From Anaerolineae bacterium (lineage in GTDB: Bacteria > Chloroflexota > Anaerolineae > Aggregatilineales > Ch27), in contig JABLXG010000026.1 of NCBI GenBank assembly GCA_013178165.1, positions 1 to 45,702 on the forward strand: 45,702 nucleotides of DNA, in the 5' to 3' direction. Of this stretch, positions 23,104 through 30,985 are shown piece by piece. The notes below the pieces were generated by a model that made no database searches, was not told the DNA's origin, and saw nothing but the letters and a program-made list of their open reading frames with translations. Numbering within the stretch: the first letter of the stretch is position 1; the number at the start of each line of letters is the position of its first letter. Made by a program: the position numbers and the translations under genes.

Positions 23104-24801
23104 TCATTTGGCCGGTGGTACGTCCAGTGGATCAACCGTCGGCGCGGCAGTTGGCGCAGCAGACGGCACGTCCAGTGGGTCGACGGTCGGCGCAGCAGAC
23201 GGTACGTCCAGCGGGTCGACAGTCGGTGCAGCGGGTGGCACGGCCAATGGATCCACCCCGGCAGGCGGCACGTCCAGCGGATCAGCGGTCGGGGCGGCAG
23301 CCGGCGCGACCGACGGTGCTGCGGTCTCTTCGCCTGGCAGCGGTACGCGGCGGTATTCCTCCGGCATCGGCGGCGCGCCCAGCACGATCACGCCCTGGTT
23401 GGCCGTTAACTCTTCCTCCCGGACTTTGTCCGGCGTCAGAAAGAGCGCGTTGTTGGTGTGGCAGCTTTCACAGCTGGCCGTCTGGGGCGTATTGCGCTGG
23501 ATGTTGTGCGGTGTGGCATACGTCCAGGTTGGCAGGCTGTCAAAGTTGTTCAGGACATCCTCACCATACAGGCGGAAGAGATCCGGATAGGTCGGGACAT
23601 GCCGCAACGGGACATAGCGGTAGGGCCGCTCGGCGCTACGGATCGGGTTGCGCCCGATGTAAAAGCCTATCTCCTCGTGCTGCAGCCGGTAGTAGGCGAT
23701 GTCGTCTTCGGTGCGTTCCAGGTGGCAGTCGTAGCAGTTGATGTAACTGATCGAATGGCAAACCTGGCAGGACAGCACTTCGGTACCGTGCGCTTCGTGA
23801 TAAGGGTTGCCGGAACCAATGCCGACCACGTCCCGGTGGCAGCTTTCGCAGGATGGCCCCTGCGGGCCGTCATAGCGGTGATCCCGGCTGGCGGTTATGG
23901 TGCCGTCTTCAGCGACGGTGACGTAGTCCGTACCGTGCATATCGCCGCCGGTGTGGCAATCGGTGCAAACCATGCGGACCGAACGCAGGTGGACATCAGC
24001 GGCCAGACCCTCATGCGCCCCCGTGTACTCGTTCTTGACCCGGCTGCCATGGCAGGCCGTGCACTGGCGACTCATCGACGGCGTGCGGTTGAAGACATGG
24101 CCGTCGATCAGGCCACCGCCAACGCTGGTCGGCTGGCTGATGTGGCACTGGCCACAGGTGGTGTGGCAGTTCTGGCAGTGATACTCCTGCCCCGCCTCGA
24201 TCGCGGGGTGGTTCTCCGGCATGCTGCGCTGGTAAAGGACGGTATCATACCCGGCCAGGTTGTTGTGCAGGCTGTATGCCTGGAAGGGCGCGATATCCGG
24301 GTGGCATGCCCCGCAGGCAGCCTCCGCATCAACGGACGGATCGCGGACAACGCCCACATGCGCCGCCGCTTTATCGGCCAGGTTCCGCCCGCCATGGCAA
24401 TCGATGCAGGAAATGTAGCCGTGCACTGTGCCGAGCAACGCCTCAGGATCGATCAGGACCTTCTCCCATACCTCCAACGGAGGCACACTCCCCCCTCAGC
24501 CAGAGCCTTCGCTGAGCGAAGGCGGCGCCTCCTCCTCTTCAGCCAGGAGCTGGAGCTGCGCAGCGTCGCTGTGGCAGGCAATGCAATTGGAATCGGGCCG
24601 CGTCTCGGCGGGGAGCAGGGCCACAGCCGGCGCAGCCTGATCAGCCCCGGCAGCTTCCGCCTGGTCGGGGGCAACCTCCGCAGACGGCGCTGGCGTCGGC
24701 GTGGGGGACTGCGCCGCTTCCGCCCGCTGGGACGCACAGCCGGCGGCCACAAGCAGGGCCAGCACAGCCAGGATAAGCACGGTATAGCGTGATCGGTTCA
24801 C
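23104..24801 (-). CDS. 11-heme c-type cytochrome lipoprotein interrupted by an in-frame TGA
   Basis: Read through a TGA at 24496-24498, the frame encodes 565 residues. A GTG at 24801 with GAGGGA upstream opens a lipoprotein signal (LVAAGC lipobox). Then come one CxxCH (CIACH), a Glu-rich linker (LAEEEE...SEGSG), the TGA as codon 102, and on the other side ten more CxxCH motifs (CIDCH, CGACH, CQNCH, CGQCH, CTACH, CTDCH, CESCH, CQVCH, CYDCH and CESCH). The tail is made of PTVDPLDVP repeats. The two halves are in the same frame, and the second half alone has no signal peptide, so it could not receive heme outside the cell. Either TGA is read through (possibly as Sec), or the gene carries a nonsense mutation. 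It probably acts as an extracellular electron carrier. The rhodanese gene follows on the same strand. Confidence 0.75.
23110..23300 (-). repeat. Coding minisatellite, about 36-bp units
   Basis: Copies beginning with GGyACGTCCAG or a close variant on the plus strand start near 23115, 23165, 23201, 23237 and 23267, with spacings of 36, 36 and 30 bases in the regular part. They encode the repeated peptide DPLDVPsAAPTV at the C-terminus of the 11-heme protein. Such tails are usually disordered linkers. Confidence 0.75.
24468..24486 (-). promoter_or_regulatory. SECIS-like hairpin after the cytochrome TGA
   Basis: The minus strand reads GTGCCTCC-GTT-GGAGGTAT, eight pairs including two G-U pairs with a GUU loop. 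The loop starts 17 bases after the TGA at 24496-24498. Distance and the G at the first loop position fit the general bSECIS model. Hairpins of this kind arise often by chance in GC-rich DNA, so this is suggestive only. Confidence 0.35.
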
Positions 24802-24886
24802 GAGACTGTCCCTCTTGCTGACGGCGATCGGACGAGACGTTCCCGGCAGACAGGTCACCGGGTGTGCCGGATCACAGCGGAAACCA

Positions 24887-24919
24887 AATTGGAGTAAACA
24901 AGTGTACTTTGTTCCAATT
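24887..24919. promoter_or_regulatory. Dyad AATTGG...CCAATT in the divergent control region
   Basis: AATTGGA (24887-24893) and the CCAATT arm (24914-24919), with inner AACAA/TTGTT and a central GTGTAC, make an imperfect dyad. It lies just downstream of the predicted cytochrome transcription start, in an AT-rich region shared with the divergent LysR gene, and is a candidate operator for that regulator. Confidence 0.45.
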
Positions 24920-24930
24920 TTCACAATACA

Positions 24931-24958
24931 ATTATACGGTAAATCTTATAACGCTCAA
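24931..24958 (-). promoter_or_regulatory. Promoter of the 11-heme cytochrome gene
   Basis: On the minus strand TTGAGC (24958-24953), 16 bases, then a perfect TATAAT (24936-24931). The predicted leader is about 120 bases. The intergenic stretch 24802-25096 is much richer in A+T than its surroundings and holds no supported gene. Confidence 0.6.
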
Positions 24959-25096
24959 CCTGTTGCATAAAGAATATTTATATCACTTGCTTATGATGAT
25001 GTATAACGGAATCAAATTCAAAGTGACTTCCATCATATTGAATTGCTGATGCAAAGCTTGTTATCATTTTCACGAGAGGAATGAACAGAATCGGCC

Positions 25097-26023
25097 ATGC
25101 TGGATATCTACGAACTTCAGATTTTTCTGGCTGCGGCGGAAACAGGCAGTTTTTCCGGCGCTGGTCGCCGCCTGCAGATGTCCCAACCAGCGATCAGCAT
25201 GCAGATCCGCTCGCTGGAAAAGCGGCTGGGGGTGGAATTGTTCAGCCGCGCCGGGCGGCACATTCAGCTCACCGAGGCTGGTGAAGCGCTGGTGCCGATG
25301 GCCCGCGAACTGGTCAACCTGTCCATCCGTACCGAAGAGGCTATTGCCTCCCTGCAGGGGGAAGTAGTCGGCCTGCTCAAGGTGGCCTGCAGCACCTCGG
25401 CGGGCAAATATGTCCTGCCCAAACTGATCGCCAGTTTTATCGAGCGTTATCCCCAGGTTCAGGTGGCCTGTGATGTTGGCCCGCGCGGATCATCGATCCG
25501 CCAGCTGCTGGATGGCTCGGCGCACATCGCTATCAGCAGCCTGCGCGAGCCGTACCGCGAGCTGGAATACCGCCCGTTCATCACCGATCCGGTTATCCTG
25601 ATCACGCCGCCGGCGCATCCCTGGGCCAGGCGCGGATCGATCACCGTTGAGGAACTGCTCAACGGGCGCTTCATCGTCCGCGAACCAGATTCCGGCACTC
25701 AGCAGGCCGTGCTGGAAGCGCTGGCCGCTTTCAACCTCGGTCTGGGGGCGCTGAACGTGGTCATGACGCTCGGCAACTCGGAGGCGATCGCCATGGCGGT
25801 GGCCGAGGGCATCGGGGCGGCTTTCATTTCTGAGCGCGTTGCTGCAGAATGGATCAGCACCCACCGTGTGGCCACCGTGTCGATTGAAGGGCTGAACATC
25901 GTCCAGCAACTCTATATGGTTCGCCACGCGCATCGGGCCGCCACCCGTGCGCAGACAGCCTTCTGGGAGCATGTGTACGAGCCGGAAAGCCGGGCTTTGC
26001 TGAGCCGCCCGGCTGCCGGTTAG
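25097..26023 (+). CDS. LysR-family transcriptional regulator
   Basis: The 308-residue protein has the N-terminal LysR winged helix (FLAAAETGSFSGAGRRLQMSQ and SMQIRSLEKRLGVELF, residues 9-50) and a C-terminal two-lobed effector domain with the VGLLKVACSTSAGKYVLPKLI start and the PDSGTQQAV segment. It resembles the CysL/CbbR-like branch. The effector is unknown. It stands between the divergent 11-heme cytochrome gene and the co-oriented cytochrome/FeS/NrfD operon, so it probably controls one or both. The ATG at 25097 gives the normal family N-terminus. AGAGGA is 17 bases upstream, farther than usual, and an out-of-frame ATG at 25081 lies closer to it. Confidence 0.88.
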   Translation: MLDIYELQIFLAAAETGSFSGAGRRLQMSQPAISMQIRSLEKRLGVELFSRAGRHIQLTEAGEALVPMARELVNLSIRTEEAIASLQGEVVGLLKVACSTSAGKYVLPKLIASFIERYPQVQVACDVGPRGSSIRQLLDGSAHIAISSLREPYRELEYRPFITDPVILITPPAHPWARRGSITVEELLNGRFIVREPDSGTQQAVLEALAAFNLGLGALNVVMTLGNSEAIAMAVAEGIGAAFISERVAAEWISTHRVATVSIEGLNIVQQLYMVRHAHRAATRAQTAFWEHVYEPESRALLSRPAAG

Positions 26024-26051
26024 TTGATCAGTTTGGGGCAATTGCACTGTA

Positions 26052-26071
26052 GTGGTCCACAACCGGACCAC
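26052..26071. promoter_or_regulatory. Dyad GTGGTCC-N6-GGACCAC before the cytochrome operon
   Basis: A perfect seven-base dyad lies 20 bases upstream of the octaheme cytochrome ATG and 29 bases after the LysR stop. It could be an operator or an RNA hairpin near the ribosome site. Confidence 0.45.
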
Positions 26072-26090
26072 ACCATGGTGAGGACAGGCA

Positions 26091-27086
26091 ATGAGACACA
26101 CATGGCACAGGGTCCAGGGGGGACCACTCATCATTTTCAGTCTGACCGTCTTGCTGGTGGTGCTGCTGGGCCTGCTGGCCGGGCAACCTGTCCGGGCCGA
26201 ACCGCCCAGGCAGGGCGGGCCAGAAGATCATTCGGGGCAGCGTTGCGCGGATTGCCACCTGGACTATAAGGACCTGTGGGCTACCGGCGCGCATGCCATC
26301 GCCTATGAGCGCGAATCATTTCAGGCCGCCTGGGCTGCCACCAACAACAACCCGGATTGTCTGCTCTGCCATACCACTAACTACCAGCCGCATTCCGGCC
26401 AGTACCTGCAGGAAAACGTCCAGTGCGAGGCTTGCCATGGCCTGACGCCCGCCGACCACCCGCCGGCGGATTTTGTGATCAACCGCACGCCAAGCGCCTG
26501 CGGAAACTGCCATACCGTAACCTTTGACGAGTGGCGGCGCAGCCCGCACGCCTTCACCGAGGATATGGGCACGGTAGCCTGCTCTACCTGCCACAACCCG
26601 CACGGTCAGAACCTGCGCTTCGATACGACCAACCAGCTCTGCCTGAACTGCCACAAATCGGCGCCCAATACCTATGTCCACCTGACGCACAACGAGGTCG
26701 ACTTCGCCAACGTGGAAGTCACCTGTGGCAGCTGCCACATGTACCGTTCCCGCGATGACGAGCAGCATCGCATCCCCGACCACACCATGACCGTCGAGAC
26801 CGTGCCCTGCACCGAATGCCACGAGGCGCTTTCCATCCAGGGCAATGTGCCGCTGCTCGTTGATGTTGACACGGCGCTGGCTGAGGAGCGCGACCGGTTG
26901 CGCGTGCAGGTCGCCGAGTTGCAGGCCGCGCTGGAAGAGAAGGCGGAAACCCCGGCCACGACTGGTACGAATTTCGTGCAACTGACCCAGGGCCTGATCG
27001 TCGGGCTGGGCCTGGGGCTGACCCTGTTCTGGGTCCTGAGCCGCCGCGAGAACAATAACAACGGCAACAACCGGAAGAAGTCCTGA
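26091..27086 (+). CDS. Membrane-bound octaheme c-type cytochrome
   Basis: The 331-residue protein has an N-terminal signal/anchor (about residues 11-36), eight CxxCH heme-binding motifs (CADCH at 52-56, then CLLCH, CEACH, CGNCH, CSTCH, CLNCH, CGSCH and CTECH), a short coiled coil (EERDRLRVQVAELQAALEEK) and a C-terminal membrane helix (about 300-320) followed by a basic/Asn-rich tail. The domain resembles the DmsE/MtrA-type cytochromes and the subunit that accompanies NrfD-type quinol oxidoreductases. It probably passes electrons between the NrfD/FeS module and an extracytoplasmic partner such as the 11-heme lipoprotein. GAGGACAGGCA precedes the ATG. First gene of a three-gene operon. Confidence 0.87.
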   Translation: MRHTWHRVQGGPLIIFSLTVLLVVLLGLLAGQPVRAEPPRQGGPEDHSGQRCADCHLDYKDLWATGAHAIAYERESFQAAWAATNNNPDCLLCHTTNYQPHSGQYLQENVQCEACHGLTPADHPPADFVINRTPSACGNCHTVTFDEWRRSPHAFTEDMGTVACSTCHNPHGQNLRFDTTNQLCLNCHKSAPNTYVHLTHNEVDFANVEVTCGSCHMYRSRDDEQHRIPDHTMTVETVPCTECHEALSIQGNVPLLVDVDTALAEERDRLRVQVAELQAALEEKAETPATTGTNFVQLTQGLIVGLGLGLTLFWVLSRRENNNNGNNRKKS

Positions 27087-27098
27087 CGGGAGCTACCT

Positions 27099-27920
27099 AT
27101 GAGCGACAACACCCCCACCGTCATCAGCCGCCGCGACCTGATCAAGCTCATGATCGGGTCGGGCGTCTCCGTCGCCGCCGCCGTCGCCCTGGCCGGGCCG
27201 CTCACCCCGCTTGTCGAACAACTGGCCAGCGGGCTGGAACGCCGCGCCACCGCCGAAAGCCCCCGCCAGCATCCGCGCTGGGGGATGGTCATCGACCTGA
27301 GCAAGTGCATCGGCTGCGAGTACTGCGTCTATGCCTGCCAGGCTACCAATGACACCCGCGATGACATGCGCTGGAACATCCACCTGGTGGACGAAACGCC
27401 CACCGGTAAGACGTTCCACATCACCCGTCCATGCCTGCACTGCCAGAATGCGCCGTGCGTGCGGGTCTGCCCGGTCGCGGCGACCTACAACCGGGCAGAC
27501 GGGCTGGTGGTGATGGACTACAACAAGTGCATTGGCTGCCGCTACTGCCAGGCCGCCTGCCCCTACGGCGCGCGTGTCTTCAACTGGGAGGATCGCGGCG
27601 ACGAGCCGAATCCGTATGTTCCCTTCTGGGGCACGCCGGAAGTCCCCCGCCGGCCCCGTGGCGTGGTGGAAAAGTGCACCTTCTGCATCCATCGCATTGA
27701 CGCCGGCGTAGCCCAGGGGCTGGTGCCCGGCATCGACCGCGAGGCCACGCCCGCCTGTGTCAACGCCTGCCCGGTTGGCGCCCGCGCCTTTGGCGACCTC
27801 AACGATCCCGAAAGTCCGGTCTCCCGCCTGATCCTCACCCGGCCCACCCTGCGCCTGCGCGAGGATCTGGGCACCGAAGCCAATGTCTACTACATTCCGC
27901 CGGAGGGGATGGCGCTATGA
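27099..27920 (+). CDS. Tat-exported four-cluster ferredoxin subunit (PsrB/NrfC/DmsB-like)
   Basis: The 273-residue iron-sulfur protein begins with a Tat signal (SRRDLIKLM at 10-18, then a hydrophobic stretch). It has four Cys clusters suited to [4Fe-4S] centres: CIGCEYCVYAC, CLHCQNAPCVRVCP, CIGCRYCQAACPYG, and CTFC with CVNACP. This is the electron-relay subunit of membrane-bound complexes such as polysulfide reductase, Nrf, Hme/Dsr and alternative complex III, linking an NrfD-type quinone site to other redox centres on the outer side. It starts 12 bases after the octaheme gene, and its stop overlaps the start of the NrfD gene (ATGA). Confidence 0.9.
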   Translation: MSDNTPTVISRRDLIKLMIGSGVSVAAAVALAGPLTPLVEQLASGLERRATAESPRQHPRWGMVIDLSKCIGCEYCVYACQATNDTRDDMRWNIHLVDETPTGKTFHITRPCLHCQNAPCVRVCPVAATYNRADGLVVMDYNKCIGCRYCQAACPYGARVFNWEDRGDEPNPYVPFWGTPEVPRRPRGVVEKCTFCIHRIDAGVAQGLVPGIDREATPACVNACPVGARAFGDLNDPESPVSRLILTRPTLRLREDLGTEANVYYIPPEGMAL

Positions 27921-29188
27921 CCGCTCTCGTGAACTTCGCCCGCCGCTCACCTCTGTATACCGCCTGGATCATCTTCCTGGCATTGCTGCTGGGGATCGGG
28001 GTCTTTTCCATCCTGACCGTGCTGGCGCAGGGCCTGGGGATGACCAACCTGACCAATCAGTTGCCCTGGGGGCTGTGGATCACAGTCGATCTGTCTTCGA
28101 TTGCGCTGGGGGCCGGGGCCTTCACCCTCTCGGCGGCGGTGTACGTGTTCGGCCTCAAGCGGTACGAGGCCATCGCCCGCGCCGCCGTGCTGATCGGCCT
28201 GCTGGGTTACACCGGGGCGATGCTGGCCCTGCTGGTGGACATCGGTCGCCCGGATCGCTTCTATCACCCGCTGCTGTTCTGGAATGTGCACTCGGTGCTG
28301 TGGGAAATCACGCTGTGCGTCATGTTCTACACCACCGTGCTGGTGATGGAAGTGTTGCCGATCGTGATCGAGAGCACCCCGTTGCGCCAGAATCGCTGGC
28401 TGCTGGGGTTGGCCCACCTGCTCCACCGGATCATGCCGGTGGCGGCGCTGTTCGGCATGGCCCTTTCCCTGCTGCACCAGTCCTCGCTGGGCGCGACATA
28501 CGGCGTGTTGACTGCCCGCCCGGTATGGTTCTCTCCCAGCGCACCGGTGTTGTTCATCCTCTCGGCGGTCGCCGCCGGAATCGGGGCCACAATCGCTTTC
28601 ACGGTAGTCACGGAAGCCCTGCAAAAGCGCCAGCTTGTCCCGCCAGATGTCCTCAACAATGTGGCCGTGCTGGCCGGGGTAGCCGCCGCGGCCTACCTGT
28701 ACCTGAAGGTATGGAGCTGGGCAGCCACCAACTACTATTCGCACTCGCCCGCCCTGGAACATGATCTGGAGCTGCTGGGCGAGAACACGCCCTACGGCTT
28801 CACCTTCTGGTGGTTCGAGGTGTTACTGGGCGCGCTGGTGCCGATGGTGATCTACCTGTGGCCGCGCACCCGCCGCAGCAAACTGGCCCTCTTTGTGGCC
28901 GGAGCGCTGGGCATCCTGGGCGTGATCGTCTACCGCTGGAACATGACGCTGGCCGGGTTTGTCGTGCCGATGGACTGGTCACCGGGCGTGCTGCGCAACC
29001 TGGAGGTGGCCACCTACACACCCGCACCCATCGAGTGGGGCGTGGCCATTGGCATCGTCGCTTACTGGCTGCTGGCCTGGAGCCTGGCGGCGCGTTTCCT
29101 GCATCTCTACCCGGAAGCTGAAGGCGCAAAGCGTGTAACCGGGCATGCGCCTGCCGAAGCGCACGAGGCCGCCGCACCCGCCCGCTGA
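27917..29188 (+). CDS. NrfD/PsrC-type quinone-binding membrane subunit
   Basis: The 423-residue membrane protein has about ten transmembrane helices and matches the NrfD/PsrC family: an N-terminal segment reading WGLWITVDLSSIALGAGAF, then PLLFWNVHSVLWEI, the SLLHQSSLGA motif and a C-terminal pair of helices. It holds the quinone/quinol site of its complex. The ATG overlaps the FeS gene stop, so the three operon genes are produced together. No molybdopterin catalytic subunit lies in the window, which sets this apart from polysulfide or DMSO reductases and suggests a quinol:cytochrome oxidoreductase-type function. Confidence 0.9.
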   Translation: MTALVNFARRSPLYTAWIIFLALLLGIGVFSILTVLAQGLGMTNLTNQLPWGLWITVDLSSIALGAGAFTLSAAVYVFGLKRYEAIARAAVLIGLLGYTGAMLALLVDIGRPDRFYHPLLFWNVHSVLWEITLCVMFYTTVLVMEVLPIVIESTPLRQNRWLLGLAHLLHRIMPVAALFGMALSLLHQSSLGATYGVLTARPVWFSPSAPVLFILSAVAAGIGATIAFTVVTEALQKRQLVPPDVLNNVAVLAGVAAAAYLYLKVWSWAATNYYSHSPALEHDLELLGENTPYGFTFWWFEVLLGALVPMVIYLWPRTRRSKLALFVAGALGILGVIVYRWNMTLAGFVVPMDWSPGVLRNLEVATYTPAPIEWGVAIGIVAYWLLAWSLAARFLHLYPEAEGAKRVTGHAPAEAHEAAAPAR

Positions 29189-29212
29189 TTCACGCTATCA
29201 GATCGTCTTGCT

Positions 29213-29253
29213 GGACGCCGGTGAAAGCCCTTGCCATCCCCGGTGTCCTTTTT
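29213..29253 (+). terminator. Terminator of the cytochrome/FeS/NrfD operon
   Basis: GGACGCCGG (29213-29221) pairs with CCGGTGTCC (29240-29248), nine pairs with one G-U, followed by TTTTT. It lies 24 bases after the NrfD stop. Confidence 0.75.
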
Positions 29254-29294
29254 GATTCGGCTATTATCCCCCACGCTGTACGGACCTGCTGCCG

Positions 29295-30698
29295 TCAGCT
29301 TTCTTCCACCAGTTCGGGGATCAGATCAAAGTGCAAGCCGGCCAGTTCCGCCGGCGGAGGGACGGGCATTGGCTCCTCCCAGCGAACCGGGCGGATGAAG
29401 TATCGACCCTTCCGCCCGCTATTGCACAGTTCCAGCGCGTGCAGGTACTCCTGGCGAACGTACTCCGAGGCCGCCGCATGGGCCGACCAGAACAGCTGGA
29501 AGATATCCGCTTCCCCGATCAGTTCCAGCAGGCGCGGGTTCCATTCCTCGCCGCTGCGAAGGGTAGTTACATCGCGCAGGTAACGGAAGTTGAAATAACG
29601 GCTGGCGCGCTCCACACGCTCCACGATCCGGGTATCCCGGTGGCTGTAGCTGCAGAAGATGGCCTGATAGGGCGAGGCGGTTGCTTCCGCCGGCTGGAAG
29701 ACTGCCTGGCCGGCCGTCTGGCTGACAAAGACCGACAGCGGCACATCAGCCACTACCACCCCCTCCACCAGAAAGGTGATCCGTCCGTCGGCGCTGGTAT
29801 CCAGCGGCGCATCCACCGCCCGGAATTCGAAGTCAAAGCGCCGCCAGTCACGGCGGAAGCGGGCGGAAGCCTGCGGCGGGTCGAATTCAAAGCCAGGCAG
29901 GTCCGGGATGGTCGTCACCAGGGCCTCTTCCGGGATAGGAGCCAGCGCCTCTCGCACTGTCTCGCGGATGTCGGTGCGCGGGCCAAACTGCGCCTGGGCG
30001 TCAGCCCGGACGGCCTCGATCGCAAAGTCCTTGAACAGATAAGCCCGCAGGGGTTGCCAGTTCTGCGGCCTGACTTCGCGGGGATAGTAAGCGGAAAAGC
30101 GGATCGGCGCGCCGGGCGCGGCTTCGTCCTCACCGCCATTGCGCCGATGGACGGCTGGCTCCTCTGCAGCGGGTTCAGCGGCAGCCGCTTCTGGCTCCTC
30201 ATCAGCGGAGGCCGCTGTTTCCTCGACCTCGCGGGCCATCTCCTCCAGCCAGTCAAACGACCCTGGTTCCTTCCCGGCAGGTTCGCCAGCGGCTGGCTCC
30301 GGCTCCATCATGGGCGGGACGTTGTCAGCCGGCCCCCCTGGCCTATCCTCCGGGGAAGTGACCTCTTTGAGCCAGGGGGGTAACTCAGCCGGACTCTCGA
30401 CTTCGACGTCGTCGGAGAAGACCTGTGAGCCGCCCCCGGGCCGATCCGCCTGGCGCATCTGGGTATAGGGTCGGCGGCCGGGTCGTCGAGTACCCCACCC
30501 TGGCCGGGTATCCCCCAGCACCGCAGGCAGGCGTGTCAGCAGGGCCAGTACAGCCGCCACCGCCAGCGCGATGATCGGCCCCAATGGCAGCGTTCCCGCT
30601 GCCGGTTTTTGCGAAGTCAGCTCCAGGACAAACCAGACCACCGACACGATAAACAGCAACACCGCGATAAACGTCAATAGCAGCCGTTGTCCGCTCAT
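29295..30698 (-). CDS. Membrane-anchored TIR-domain protein
   Basis: The 467-residue protein has two N-terminal membrane helices (about 4-25 and 38-58), a long acidic Pro/Ala/Glu-rich linker, a middle domain starting IRFSAYYPREVRPQNWQPL (about 195-320), and a C-terminal TIR-like domain (about 335-430). The latter starts AIFCSYSHRDTRIVERV, continues LRSGEEWNPRLLELIGEADIF and ends SEYVRQEYLHAL. The QE glutamate in the last motif is where TIR NADases have their catalytic Glu. The middle domain recurs, to my recollection, with TIR domains in Chloroflexota and Cyanobacteria. Signalling or cell-defence roles are typical for bacterial TIR proteins, but no defence partner gene is adjacent. The start could also be the ATG four codons upstream (30710). 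Confidence 0.78.
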   Translation of the reverse strand: MSGQRLLLTFIAVLLFIVSVVWFVLELTSQKPAAGTLPLGPIIALAVAAVLALLTRLPAVLGDTRPGWGTRRPGRRPYTQMRQADRPGGGSQVFSDDVEVESPAELPPWLKEVTSPEDRPGGPADNVPPMMEPEPAAGEPAGKEPGSFDWLEEMAREVEETAASADEEPEAAAAEPAAEEPAVHRRNGGEDEAAPGAPIRFSAYYPREVRPQNWQPLRAYLFKDFAIEAVRADAQAQFGPRTDIRETVREALAPIPEEALVTTIPDLPGFEFDPPQASARFRRDWRRFDFEFRAVDAPLDTSADGRITFLVEGVVVADVPLSVFVSQTAGQAVFQPAEATASPYQAIFCSYSHRDTRIVERVERASRYFNFRYLRDVTTLRSGEEWNPRLLELIGEADIFQLFWSAHAAASEYVRQEYLHALELCNSGRKGRYFIRPVRWEEPMPVPPPAELAGLHFDLIPELVEES

Positions 30699-30793
30699 AG
30701 CAGCCCCCATCTACCGTGAGATCGGCCGTCTTCCGGACAGGAAGCGACCAGGCTCTGTATGCGGTATCCCGATCATACACCAGCTTGTTCGGA

Positions 30794-30805
30794 CAGACCG
30801 GTCTG
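30794..30805. promoter_or_regulatory. Palindrome CAGACCGGTCTG overlapping the TIR promoter
   Basis: A perfect 12-bp palindrome is flanked by further matching arms GTTCG (30787-30791) and CGAAC (30806-30810) with a two-base offset. It resembles operators of TetR-family repressors of the AGACC...GGTCT type. It covers the -35 position of the minus-strand promoter with -10 TATGAT at 30777-30772, so a bound repressor would block the TIR gene. No tetR gene is in the window. Confidence 0.5.
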
Positions 30806-30985
30806 CGAACTGCCCCGTCGGAGGCCAGCCGCCGGGAGCATTGCCTCAGCGCGAATGTCAGCGAACCAGCAGCAAACGGCGGAAGACAACACATGAAGCC
30901 GGGCAAGGGGTGAGACCACAACATCTGCCCGCCTGAGGAGAGCAGGTTAGGGCCTTCATGCATTAGATGGTCTATGCGATCCAAC

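Noticed and set aside
23110-23300. CRISPR-like array
   Set aside because: The repeats are tandem without unique spacers, and they encode a regular Pro-rich peptide in the cytochrome frame.
23104-24486. Separate 460-residue cytochrome starting at GTG 24486
   Set aside because: It has no signal peptide, so heme attachment outside the cytoplasm would be impossible. It is in frame with the lipoprotein half upstream and is treated as one gene.
24864-25049. 61-codon ORF in the AT-rich region before LysR
   Set aside because: It covers the promoter and dyad of the divergent cytochrome gene, has an irregular composition and no ribosome site.
25081-25284. 67-codon ORF starting at ATG 25081
   Set aside because: It overlaps the LysR gene in another frame. 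Its ATG is too close to AGAGG, and the LysR frame carries the conserved helix-turn-helix.
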